DNA from: Candidatus Sumerlaeota bacterium
Lineage (GTDB): Bacteria > Sumerlaeota > T1SED10-198M
NCBI GenBank assembly: GCA_003554345.1
Contig: PWGE01000058.1
Coordinates: 1 to 14,400, forward strand
DNA length: 14,400 nt
Direction of reading: 5' to 3'
Below, one piece after another: positions 7,020 to 14,400 of the stretch; within the stretch, counting starts at the first letter, position 1; each line of letters opens with the position of its first letter. The notes beneath the pieces are model-generated. The model was not told the DNA's origin. It worked only from the letters and a program-made list of their open reading frames with translations, and searched no databases. The position numbers and the translations under genes were made by a program.

Positions 7020-8737
7020 AATATACCATAACACTGGTACAACCCCCTTTACCCATCAATCACAGACATAAAAAAGTGATGCCTCTTGGATTATTATACC
7101 TGGCAGCCAATGCCCGAAGGGAATTCAAAGACGATATTGACATTGATATCGTTGATGCCCAGGCCCACAATATAAGCTATCGCACTATCATCCAGAAACT
7201 GGTTGAAAAAAAACCCCGTCTCATTGGATTTACATTCTGGACTGCTCAGGCTGATTCTGTTTATCTACTCAGTAAAGCTCTGAAACTATATCTTCCGGAC
7301 ACTCCCATCGTATTTGGAGGAGTTCATCCGACCACTCTTCCCGAGGAAGCAGCACTTTATTCTGACGTTACCATTTTAGGCGAAGGTGAATTCACCTTTC
7401 TCGATATTATTCGTCATTTTAAAGACAATACTCTTTCCTTATCAGAAATAGCGGGGATATGCTACTACGACGAAGAGAAGAACCTTAAAAAAACAACTCC
7501 GCGCCCTTTTATTGAAGACCTGGATACCCTTCCTTTTCCAGCATGGGACCTGCTGGACATCCCGGCCTACAATACTCCTTTTCATATTACAGGGGGGCAA
7601 CGGTTTCCGGTTATGGGCTCAAGAGGATGCCCATACAATTGCAGTTATTGTGCCTCACCTTTCCTGTGGAAAAGAATTGTTCGATGGCGAAAACCAGAAA
7701 ATGTCCTCGCCGAAATGAATGAAATTTACGAACGCTTTGGAGTCAACAAAATCCATTTCTGGGATGACAATCAGCTCCTGTTTCCAGAATATATGGAAAA
7801 GCTCTGTCAATTACTTATTGATAACCACCATTCATTTCAGTGGATAGGACTAAGCCGCTCCCATCATCTCCTGAAAAACAAACATCTTCTGCCCTTACTG
7901 AAAGAATCTGGTTGTGTGGGCATTGAAATGGGAATTGAGAGCGCCAATCCCCGGACTTTTCAGGTCATTCAAAAAGAAGAAAGCCTTGATAAAATAAAAG
8001 AATCTGCCGAACTCATGAAACAGCACAACATGTATCCTCTTTTTACCTATATGGCTTTTAACCCTGGCGAAACTATTGAGGGATATTACTATCAATCCGC
8101 CTTTATTGAAAAAATCATGGAAGGAAAAGGATGGTATCGCTATTTTCATGCACTGCCTTTTAATATTTATCTGGGACAGTTTGCCACACCTCATCCCGGT
8201 ACCAGATTCTGGAAAGAAAAAGAGTCTCTGGGCAAAATACTGGCTTCATCGTGGTCAGATTATTATCACCACAATGTTAATTTCATTCCCTATTCGCTTT
8301 TAAACGATATTCCCCTGGCAACCACCAGGAAGATTGATTCTCTTCATTCCTATGCCCTGCTCAAAGTCATGAGAACAGGGCAATGGAACTTTCTTCCTTC
8401 CACCGGTTTTGCCCGAATGGTAAAAACCTTTCGGTATCATATATTTACCGTAGAATTTCACAAACGTTGCAATGGAACACAAACTATAAAAGAAATCATT
8501 CATGAACTCATACAGTACCTTCGTCTCCCGGAAAAAGAAGCTTTTCAATGGGGAGCTATAACCGCCATGGTAATGGCTCAAATGGGTTTGATTTCTTCAG
8601 CGCTGAGCGTTGAAAGCAATTCCATAACTCCCCGCCCTTTATCAATCCCACAAGCCTGGAGACGAACATTGAAATTTTTGGTTTTTAAGTATTCTTTTAT
8701 ATTTTTAAACGCCTGTTATCCTATTCATACGAGGTAA
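7016..8737 (+). CDS. B12-binding-domain radical SAM protein with PqqD-like C-terminal segment
   Basis: 573 residues, GTG start overlapping the glycosyltransferase stop by four bases. Residues 1-160 form a cobalamin-binding-type Rossmann domain (VQPPLPINHRHKKVMPLGLL; IVFGGVHPTTLPEEA; ILGEGEFTF). The canonical DxHxxG cobalamin ligand motif is not obvious; the nearest is DAQAH (47-51). The radical SAM core carries the [4Fe-4S] motif CPYNCSYC (C205, C209, C212, CX3CX2C), followed by the usual IHFWDDN and GIEMGIESANP segments. Residues about 481-530 (CNGTQTIKEI...MGLIS) resemble PqqD-like winged helices, which in RiPP systems bind precursor peptides. Family members perform methylations, ring closures and C-C couplings on lipids, antibiotics and cofactors; the substrate here is unknown. 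Position between a glycosyltransferase and an FAD enzyme points to modification of a glycan, lipid carrier or peptide. Confidence 0.9.
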   Translation: MKYTITLVQPPLPINHRHKKVMPLGLLYLAANARREFKDDIDIDIVDAQAHNISYRTIIQKLVEKKPRLIGFTFWTAQADSVYLLSKALKLYLPDTPIVFGGVHPTTLPEEAALYSDVTILGEGEFTFLDIIRHFKDNTLSLSEIAGICYYDEEKNLKKTTPRPFIEDLDTLPFPAWDLLDIPAYNTPFHITGGQRFPVMGSRGCPYNCSYCASPFLWKRIVRWRKPENVLAEMNEIYERFGVNKIHFWDDNQLLFPEYMEKLCQLLIDNHHSFQWIGLSRSHHLLKNKHLLPLLKESGCVGIEMGIESANPRTFQVIQKEESLDKIKESAELMKQHNMYPLFTYMAFNPGETIEGYYYQSAFIEKIMEGKGWYRYFHALPFNIYLGQFATPHPGTRFWKEKESLGKILASSWSDYYHHNVNFIPYSLLNDIPLATTRKIDSLHSYALLKVMRTGQWNFLPSTGFARMVKTFRYHIFTVEFHKRCNGTQTIKEIIHELIQYLRLPEKEAFQWGAITAMVMAQMGLISSALSVESNSITPRPLSIPQAWRRTLKFLVFKYSFIFLNACYPIHTR

Positions 8738-8738
8738 T

Positions 8739-10031
8739 ATGAAACAATATCCCATAATCATCTTAGGAGCTGGTCCTGCCGGACTTGGTGCCGCACGAAG
8801 CCTCCATGACGCTCAACAACCATTTGCTGTCCTGGAAAAAGAAAATCTGCCAGGGGGTTTGATGAGGTCATACAAGGCAGATGGCTTTACTTTTGATCTT
8901 GCAGGCCACATATTTTTCTCTCGTTTGAAGGGCATCACTGAACTTTTTCTTAACATCCTTGGGAATAATGTTCATGAAGTAACACGACATTCAATAGTCC
9001 ATTTGAGGGAGCGCCTGATAAACTTTCCTTTTCAGGCCAACCTGAAAAACCTCCCTTATCCGGTCCTGAAAGAATGTCTGCTATCCTTCATCTATAACTG
9101 GTTTCAAGAAAACAAATCCTCCCCCACTAATTTTCGGGAATGGATATACCATGCTTATGGAAAAGGAATTGCCGAGACCTTCATGATCCCCTATAATGAA
9201 AAATTATGGACCTACAATCTGGAAGATATATCTATGGACTGGATAAAGGACCGCATACCACATCCTGATTTTGAGGATGTTATTGAAGGAGCTTTAAAGG
9301 GTGCCAATACTTCCATGGGTCAAAATGCTACTTTTTATTATCCTCTTGAAGGAGGCATGTATTCCTTTATAAAAAATTTCATTTCTTCCTTTTCTGACCA
9401 TATTCTAACCGGGGAAAAGGTCATAGATATTAATCCCCGGAAACAGGTAGTTACCACTGAAAATAATGCCTACCGTTATCAACAACTTATTTCCACCATC
9501 CCCCTCCCTGATCTCTGCGAAATGGCATCAATTCCTGCCTCTTTGCAAGATGCTGTTTCACAATTGCGCCATGTTTCAGTCTTTTGTGTCAATATAGGGG
9601 CAGAAAAAAAGGTCACTATTCCTTATCACTGGTATTATTTCCCGGAAAAAAAATATATATTCCATCGTATTTTTGTTCAGCACAATGCCAGCCCCCATAA
9701 TGTCCCCCCTCATCACAACTCATTTATCGCTGAAATCTCCTATTCTGATTATAAGCCAATAGATAAAGAAAAAGCCCCTGAACAAACCATCAACGGATTG
9801 ATAGACGCCGGATTAGTCAACAGTCAGGAAGATATAAAACATATGAGTACTGTGGATATACCTTATGGTTATGTAGTCTATAATCGATATCGAAAAAATG
9901 TCTTACAAAAACTCAGAGATTATTTTCAAGGCCACAATATCCATTTACTGGGCCGCTATGGAACCTGGGAATATTACAACATGGACCATGCTCTTCAGGA
10001 GGGCCTGCAAAAGGGCAAGGAACTTATCTGA
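8739..10031 (+). CDS. FAD-dependent oxidoreductase, UDP-galactopyranose mutase / protoporphyrinogen oxidase-like
   Basis: 430 residues, starting one base after the radical SAM stop with a good GAGG ribosome-binding site. The N-terminal dinucleotide-binding fold is clear: IIILGAGPAGLGAA with GxGxxG at 10-15, the ribose-binding acidic residue E33 in VLEKENLPGG, and LAGHIFFSR (54-62), equivalent to the 'GPHIFH' segment of UDP-galactopyranose mutase. INFPFQANL (94-102) resembles the 'YPFN' region of that family. The C-terminal FAD signature is LLGRYGTWEYYNMDHALQEG. This subfamily recurs in LPS and exopolysaccharide clusters and is often annotated only as NAD(P)-binding or amine oxidase-like; mutase activity cannot be claimed. 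It is cytoplasmic, with no signal peptide. Tight coupling to the glycosyltransferase and radical SAM genes suggests joint action on one glycan or lipid-linked substrate. Confidence 0.87.
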   Translation: MKQYPIIILGAGPAGLGAARSLHDAQQPFAVLEKENLPGGLMRSYKADGFTFDLAGHIFFSRLKGITELFLNILGNNVHEVTRHSIVHLRERLINFPFQANLKNLPYPVLKECLLSFIYNWFQENKSSPTNFREWIYHAYGKGIAETFMIPYNEKLWTYNLEDISMDWIKDRIPHPDFEDVIEGALKGANTSMGQNATFYYPLEGGMYSFIKNFISSFSDHILTGEKVIDINPRKQVVTTENNAYRYQQLISTIPLPDLCEMASIPASLQDAVSQLRHVSVFCVNIGAEKKVTIPYHWYYFPEKKYIFHRIFVQHNASPHNVPPHHNSFIAEISYSDYKPIDKEKAPEQTINGLIDAGLVNSQEDIKHMSTVDIPYGYVVYNRYRKNVLQKLRDYFQGHNIHLLGRYGTWEYYNMDHALQEGLQKGKELI

Positions 10032-10049
10032 ATAAGGAATCAACAACTC

Positions 10050-11303
10050 ATGAAAAGAAGCGTTCATATTACCCGCCGCCAGGCTTTGCAGTATCATATG
10101 GGCGGCAAAATCGCCCTTCAGATTCTCACTTCAATAACCAATGAAAAGGATCTTGCTCTTGCCTACACACCAGGAGTAGCCTATCCCTGCCTTTCCATTT
10201 ATGACAATCCTGAAAGAGCTTACCAATATACCTGCAAAAACAACATGGTGGCAGTCCTGACAGATGGATCTGCTGTACTCGGTCTGGGCGATATTGGGCC
10301 TCTGGCAAGCATTCCTGTCATGGAAGGAAAAGCCGTTCTTTTTAAGGCTTTTGGAGATATAAATGCTTTTCCTGTTGCACTGGATAATGTGAGAAATGAA
10401 AGAAAGAACGGAAGCACAAATATTGAGCGATTTATTGAAGCAGCACTCTCTATTGCACCTGTATTTGGAGGAATCAACCTTGAAGATATTGCGGCACCCG
10501 CCTGTTTTGAAATTGAAGAAAGATTAGACGCCGCCCTTGATATTCCGGTTTTTCATGATGACCAATGGGGAACAGCTATTATCTCACTGGCGGCCCTTTA
10601 TAACTATCTGATATTAACCGGTAAAACCCTGGAGAATATTAAAGTGGTTATTAACGGAGCAGGTGCTGCCGGGATACGCATTGGTGATATTCTAAGGGAA
10701 GCCGGTGCTACCAACATCTATTTGCTGGATTCAAAAGGTGTCATAACAACCGAGCGAACAGAAGTTAACCATTATAAAGCCCGTTTTGCCAGAAAGACGA
10801 GCCGGCTCAATTTAGCTGACGTACTCGAAGGGTGTGATGTCTTTATCGGCGTCTCTGTTAAAGACGTCCTCAAGCCATCCTGGCTCAAAAAGATGAGTTC
10901 ACAGCCCGCAGTATTTGCCCTGGCCAACCCTTACCCGGAGATTACTCCTGAACAGGCATTTGCTGTTCGAAAAGACATCATCATGGCTACTGGACGTTCC
11001 GACTATCCCAACCAGATAAATAATGTCTTAGGGTTTCCTGCGATCTTTCGTGGAGCTCTTGATGCCCGGGCCTCTTCTATTACTATGCAAATGAAAATAG
11101 CAGCAGCCCGCGCTCTCGCTGAATTAACCCGAAAAGAAGTTCCCGAAGAAGTAAAAAAAATATACGGTGGCATAGATATTGCTTTTAATAACAACTATAT
11201 AGTTCCCAAGCCATTTGATTTAAGAGTCAAAGATTATGTGGGTTCTAAAATTAAAAATATTGCCCAAAAAGGAGGTCAGTTAAGTGACAAAAAAAGACAA
11301 TAA
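10050..11303 (+). CDS. Malic enzyme, short NAD(P)-dependent form
   Basis: 417 residues, the size of the short bacterial malic enzymes without the phosphotransacetylase-like tail of E. coli MaeB. It oxidatively decarboxylates malate to pyruvate, yielding NAD(P)H. Motifs: catalytic Tyr39 in AYTPGVA; GLGDIGPLASIPVMEGKA with catalytic Lys94; metal-binding acidic residues in NLEDIAAP (143-150) and HDDQWGTA (169-176); Rossmann motif GAGAAG (203-208) with an Asp (LLDSKG, D227) at the end of the second strand, which favours NAD over NADP but does not prove it; and NPYPEITP (293-300) and TGRSDYPNQINN (314-325). ATG 10050 has AAGGA about 11 bases upstream. It follows the FAD gene by 18 bases, and its last 20 bases overlap lon. 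Cofactor choice is uncertain, so no gene symbol is given. Confidence 0.94.
   Translation: MKRSVHITRRQALQYHMGGKIALQILTSITNEKDLALAYTPGVAYPCLSIYDNPERAYQYTCKNNMVAVLTDGSAVLGLGDIGPLASIPVMEGKAVLFKAFGDINAFPVALDNVRNERKNGSTNIERFIEAALSIAPVFGGINLEDIAAPACFEIEERLDAALDIPVFHDDQWGTAIISLAALYNYLILTGKTLENIKVVINGAGAAGIRIGDILREAGATNIYLLDSKGVITTERTEVNHYKARFARKTSRLNLADVLEGCDVFIGVSVKDVLKPSWLKKMSSQPAVFALANPYPEITPEQAFAVRKDIIMATGRSDYPNQINNVLGFPAIFRGALDARASSITMQMKIAAARALAELTRKEVPEEVKKIYGGIDIAFNNNYIVPKPFDLRVKDYVGSKIKNIAQKGGQLSDKKRQ
11269..11276 (+). promoter_or_regulatory. Strong Shine-Dalgarno site for lon inside the malic enzyme gene
   Basis: AAGGAGGT at 11269-11276 is a near-perfect match to the 16S rRNA anti-SD sequence and lies seven bases before the GTG at 11284. 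It decides the lon start in favour of this GTG over the in-frame ATG at 11320. It lies in coding sequence of the malic enzyme gene, whose stop is at 11301-11303, so ribosomes finishing that gene pass over the lon initiation site. Confidence 0.8.
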
Positions 11304-13776
11304 AAAAAGTCATCTATCTATGAATGAAGAAGACGATGATTATTATACAGAGGTTCATCCTTCCGAAGAAGAGAATAACAATTCCGAAGACAATCTGGCA
11401 GACGATAAAAGTCTGGTAGTAGCTTCACGAGTATATCCCGGCGAATTAATTATAATTCCTCTGAAAGAACGACCTCTATTCCCGGGGATGGTGGTACCCG
11501 TATATATTCAATCCCCTCATGCTGTTGAAGCCATAAAAAGAGTACTTAAAACTGAGAAAAAATATGTGGGTTTTCTCCTGCTTAAAAAGCAAAGCGACAA
11601 TAAAAAGGTTCTTAGAGAAAAAGACCTGTACAAAGTAGGGACCGTTGCCCAGGTTGTCAGACACAACCTGGATGTAGAAGAAGCAAGCGGACAAATCCTG
11701 GTACAGGGTTTAGACCGTTTTTCAGTAAAGAATTTCACTCATTTCCATCCCTTTATCCAGGCAAAAATCGCTGTACACAGGGAAAAAGAATATCGTCTCA
11801 ATGAAGAAATGAAGGCATATGCCCTGGCTGTGATTCAGGCCATCAAAGAACTGATGCAATACAACCCTCTTTTCAAGGAAGAGATTAAGCTCATCCTGAA
11901 CAGAACGTCCCTGGAAGAACCCGGCAAACTTGCTGATTTTGCTGCATCTTTAACCAGTGTAGACAAGGAAAAAATCCAGGAAATTTTAGAAGAATTCCGC
12001 ATCAAAAAGAGAATTGATAAAACCCTCCTTTTATTAAAAGAAGAAATCAACGTCTCAAAGATGAAAAATGATATTACCAAACAAATAGAAAAGAATATAT
12101 CGCAGCATCAGCGGGAATTCTTTCTGCGAGAGCAGCTGAAAATCATTAAAAAAGAACTGGGAATGGAAAAAGACGAGAAAACCGAAGAGGTAGAGCGTAT
12201 AAAAAAACGCATGGAAAAGCTCAGTTTGCCCCAAGAAGCAAAGAAGAAGATTGATGAGGAATTAGAAAAACTCTCTTATCTTGAACCCCGCTCACCGGAA
12301 TATGCTGTAACAAGAAACTATCTGGACTGGTTAACCTCCTTACCATGGGGCATCTATAAAAAAGACAATTACGACCTCAAAAAAATACGCAAGATACTGG
12401 ATGAAGATCACTATGGATTGGATGACCTGAAAAAAAATATCACAGAATTCATCGGAGTTGCCAGACTGAAAGGAGGTTTAAGCGGTACAATTCTATGTTT
12501 AATAGGACCTCCCGGTGTGGGGAAAACCTCTGTGGGCAGGTCCATCGCCCGTGCGTTAGGACGTGACTTTTTTCGTTTTTCTCTTGGTGGAATTCGGGAT
12601 GAAGCAGAAATAAAGGGACATCGTCGAACTTATATTGGAGCTATGCCCGGAAAAATCATTCAGGCTCTTAAAAATGTTCAAAGTGCCAATCCGGTCATTA
12701 TGCTGGATGAAATGGACAAAATCGGAATGAGCTTTCAGGGCGATCCTGCTTCTGCCCTCCTGGAGGTGCTTGATCCCGAACAAAACGCTGCTTTCCGCGA
12801 TCATTATCTGGATGTCCCCTTTGATCTCTCCAAAATACTGTTTATCGGTACCGCCAACGTAATTGATACCATCCCAGCTCCTCTGGTTGACCGTATGGAG
12901 ATTTTACGGTTAAGTGGATATATCCAGGAAGAAAAACTCAAAATAGCGGAAAAGTTTCTCCTTCCCAAACTCTATAAAGATCAGGGCATCAAGAAAACTC
13001 AGGTGAAGTTTGGACGAAGGGCGCTGCGCTATATTATAGATGGTTACTCCCGCGAAGCCGGTGTCCGTTCTCTGGAGAAAAATTTACGTAAAGTTCTGCG
13101 CAAAATCGCCGTGGAAATTGTAGAAGGAAACAACAAAAAATTCAACATAAAGTCCAGGGGCGATGTTGAAAAGTATCTTGGTAAACCCATATATAAAGAA
13201 AAAGAAATCATAAAAAAGCTAAAACCCGGTGTGGCTATTGGTCTTGCCTGGACAGCCTTAGGTGGAGAGACGCTGTATGTCGAAGCAGTGAGTATCTTTT
13301 CTAAGGAGGGAGATTTCAAACAAACTGGCCAACTGGGAAATGTGATGGTTGAATCCTCTTATATTGCATACACCTATGTACGTTCCCATATTCAGAAATT
13401 CGGTGGAAATGAAAACTTTTTCAATCAGCACTTTATTCACCTTCACGTCCCTGCTGGTGCCACTCCCAAGGACGGCCCTTCCGCTGGTATAACCATGGCC
13501 ACTGCCCTGGTTTCTCTGGCACTGAATCGGAGAGTATCGTCTAAAGTGGCAATGACCGGCGAGCTTACCACCACCGGACGAGTCCTACCGGTGGGAGGCA
13601 TAAAGGAAAAGGTAATAGCTGCAAAACGGGCAAAAATTAAAACACTTCTATTACCGGAAGATAATAAGAAAGATTTTATTGAATTAGCAGATCATCTTAA
13701 GAAAAACCTGGAAGTGATATATGTTAAAGACTATTCACAGGTATTTTCCCATGTTTTCCCGGAAAAGAATGAGTAA
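11284..13776 (+). CDS. lon: ATP-dependent serine protease Lon (LonA type)
   Basis: 830-residue Lon, a cytoplasmic hexameric AAA+ protease that degrades misfolded and short-lived regulatory proteins. Order: an acidic extension (residues 14-42, many Asp/Glu/Asn); the Lon N-terminal substrate-binding domain from about 53 (IIPLKERPLFPGMVVPVYI); helical region with HQREFFLREQLKIIKKELG (275-293); AAA+ module with Walker A GPPGVGKT (408-415), Walker B VIMLDEMD (471-478), arginine finger R537 and sensor-2 R595; and the protease domain with catalytic Ser733 in PKDGPSAG and Lys776 in GGIKEKVIAAKRA. Their 43-residue spacing equals that of E. coli Lon (S679/K722). All key residues are present, so it should be active. 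GTG start is set by the strong SD site upstream. It overlaps malic enzyme by 20 bases and the next gene by 8. No heat-shock promoter element was recognised. Confidence 0.98.
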   Translation: MTKKDNKKSHLSMNEEDDDYYTEVHPSEEENNNSEDNLADDKSLVVASRVYPGELIIIPLKERPLFPGMVVPVYIQSPHAVEAIKRVLKTEKKYVGFLLLKKQSDNKKVLREKDLYKVGTVAQVVRHNLDVEEASGQILVQGLDRFSVKNFTHFHPFIQAKIAVHREKEYRLNEEMKAYALAVIQAIKELMQYNPLFKEEIKLILNRTSLEEPGKLADFAASLTSVDKEKIQEILEEFRIKKRIDKTLLLLKEEINVSKMKNDITKQIEKNISQHQREFFLREQLKIIKKELGMEKDEKTEEVERIKKRMEKLSLPQEAKKKIDEELEKLSYLEPRSPEYAVTRNYLDWLTSLPWGIYKKDNYDLKKIRKILDEDHYGLDDLKKNITEFIGVARLKGGLSGTILCLIGPPGVGKTSVGRSIARALGRDFFRFSLGGIRDEAEIKGHRRTYIGAMPGKIIQALKNVQSANPVIMLDEMDKIGMSFQGDPASALLEVLDPEQNAAFRDHYLDVPFDLSKILFIGTANVIDTIPAPLVDRMEILRLSGYIQEEKLKIAEKFLLPKLYKDQGIKKTQVKFGRRALRYIIDGYSREAGVRSLEKNLRKVLRKIAVEIVEGNNKKFNIKSRGDVEKYLGKPIYKEKEIIKKLKPGVAIGLAWTALGGETLYVEAVSIFSKEGDFKQTGQLGNVMVESSYIAYTYVRSHIQKFGGNENFFNQHFIHLHVPAGATPKDGPSAGITMATALVSLALNRRVSSKVAMTGELTTTGRVLPVGGIKEKVIAAKRAKIKTLLLPEDNKKDFIELADHLKKNLEVIYVKDYSQVFSHVFPEKNE

Positions 13777-14400
13777 GCGGCTCATATCATTTTTCCCCGT
13801 TGTTCTTCTGCTGCTCACCTCGAGTTGCGCTCATCGTGACAGTCCACACCAGCTTGTACGTCCCGAACCTCCACCAGAGATTCATGAACATCATGGGACT
13901 TTTACCATTCGCATAGACCCTGATGACATCCCGCATTATCAAGACCCACAACGGTTAGAATCACTGAAAAATCGCGGTATAAATACTCTTACCATAGACC
14001 TCTTTGAATCCTTTGAACCTGTTGTGCCGCTTCAGACTTGGGAGAGGTTTCAGTTGCCTTCCACTGAAACGTCTCTTTCGAAAGAGGAGCTGAGAAGCTT
14101 TATTGACACGGTACACGAAGAAAATATGGCAGTTTGGGCAGGCATTACTGCTCTCCCTCTTTCCACTGCTATACAAGAGGACAATCCCCAACTTTACAAT
14201 TATCTGGAGCGCTGGTTCATGGAAAATGAAGCGGGAGATAATGAACCCCAAACCGAGCCCTACTTTTATCTTTGTCCTCAACATCCTCTGGTAAGACAGT
14301 TCTTCCTGTCCCTTCTTGACGAATTTCATGAAACATATTCTCTCGATGGCACCCTCCTGAGTGGTATACACTTTCCTTTTTTATCCAATCACCCCGAACA
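13769..14400 (+). CDS. Lipoprotein with GHL10-like barrel, N-terminal part, runs off right edge
   Basis: The open frame starts at ATG 13769, overlapping the lon stop by eight bases, and runs to the window edge with 210 codons visible. Residues 1-19 form a lipoprotein signal peptide ending TSS before Cys20; the -3 Thr and -1 Ser are off the enterobacterial lipobox but common in relaxed (spirochaete-type) ones. After a Pro-rich linker, LKNRGINTLTIDLFE (66-80) and AVWAGITALPL (121-131) match the first and second barrel regions of GHL10/DUF187 proteins, and FFLSLLDEFHETYSLDGTLLSGIHFPF (178-204) aligns with the family's 'eiv.rY.vDGihlDyiRyP' segment, where the usual Asp-Tyr and Arg are missing. 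It may therefore bind rather than cleave glycans. It is related in type to the gene at 2173 but is not a close copy. Assignment to the family is by weak similarity; the C-terminal part is not seen. Confidence 0.7.
   Translation, partial: MSKRLISFFPVVLLLLTSSCAHRDSPHQLVRPEPPPEIHEHHGTFTIRIDPDDIPHYQDPQRLESLKNRGINTLTIDLFESFEPVVPLQTWERFQLPSTETSLSKEELRSFIDTVHEENMAVWAGITALPLSTAIQEDNPQLYNYLERWFMENEAGDNEPQTEPYFYLCPQHPLVRQFFLSLLDEFHETYSLDGTLLSGIHFPFLSNHPE

Noticed and set aside
13961-14371. Minus-strand ORF of 136 codons near the right edge
   Set aside because: It lies opposite the lipoprotein frame, which has a convincing signal peptide, is coupled to lon and stays open to the edge.

Overview
The window comes from a bacterial chromosome with moderately low GC (a little over 40% by eye). 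It probably belongs to a Gram-negative (diderm) organism. One gene encodes a lipoprotein with Ser just before the lipidated Cys, a relaxed lipobox often seen in spirochaetes, and the Lon and TPR proteins would also fit Spirochaetota or a neighbouring uncultured phylum. This placement is tentative. There is no rRNA, tRNA, CRISPR array, IS element or phage gene. The longest stretch without a gene is 97 bases (221-317 area), in which nothing was recognised.

Left part, minus strand: the first 73 codons of the ribosome-assembly GTPase Der run off the left edge. Upstream of der, and probably cotranscribed with it, is a 593-residue secreted protein made of beta-sandwich domains resembling the MG domains of alpha-2-macroglobulin. 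At 2099-2172 a short divergent intergenic region carries an AT-rich palindrome. Each arm contains a TATAAT box pointing outward.

Right part, plus strand, 2173 to the right edge: eight genes run in one direction with gaps of 44 bases or less, or with overlaps, and look like one operon. In order they are: (1) a secreted glycosyl-hydrolase-like protein (GHL10/DUF187 type) that appears cut off in its barrel and continued by an AT-rich, non-homologous tail; (2) a four-helix membrane protein with a long TPR-like cytoplasmic domain; (3) a GT-B family glycosyltransferase; (4) a B12-binding-domain radical SAM enzyme with a PqqD-like C-terminal segment; (5) an FAD oxidoreductase related to UDP-galactopyranose mutase and protoporphyrinogen oxidase; (6) a short malic enzyme; (7) the ATP-dependent protease Lon; (8) the start of a lipoprotein with a GHL10-like barrel that has lost the usual DY-R signature.

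Genes 3-5 are tightly coupled and look like a small glycan or cell-envelope modification unit. The TPR protein and the two barrel proteins may act at or near the envelope with them. Malic enzyme and Lon are housekeeping enzymes that share the transcript, with Lon's strong ribosome-binding site lying inside the malic enzyme gene. The substrate of the envelope unit cannot be read from the sequence.
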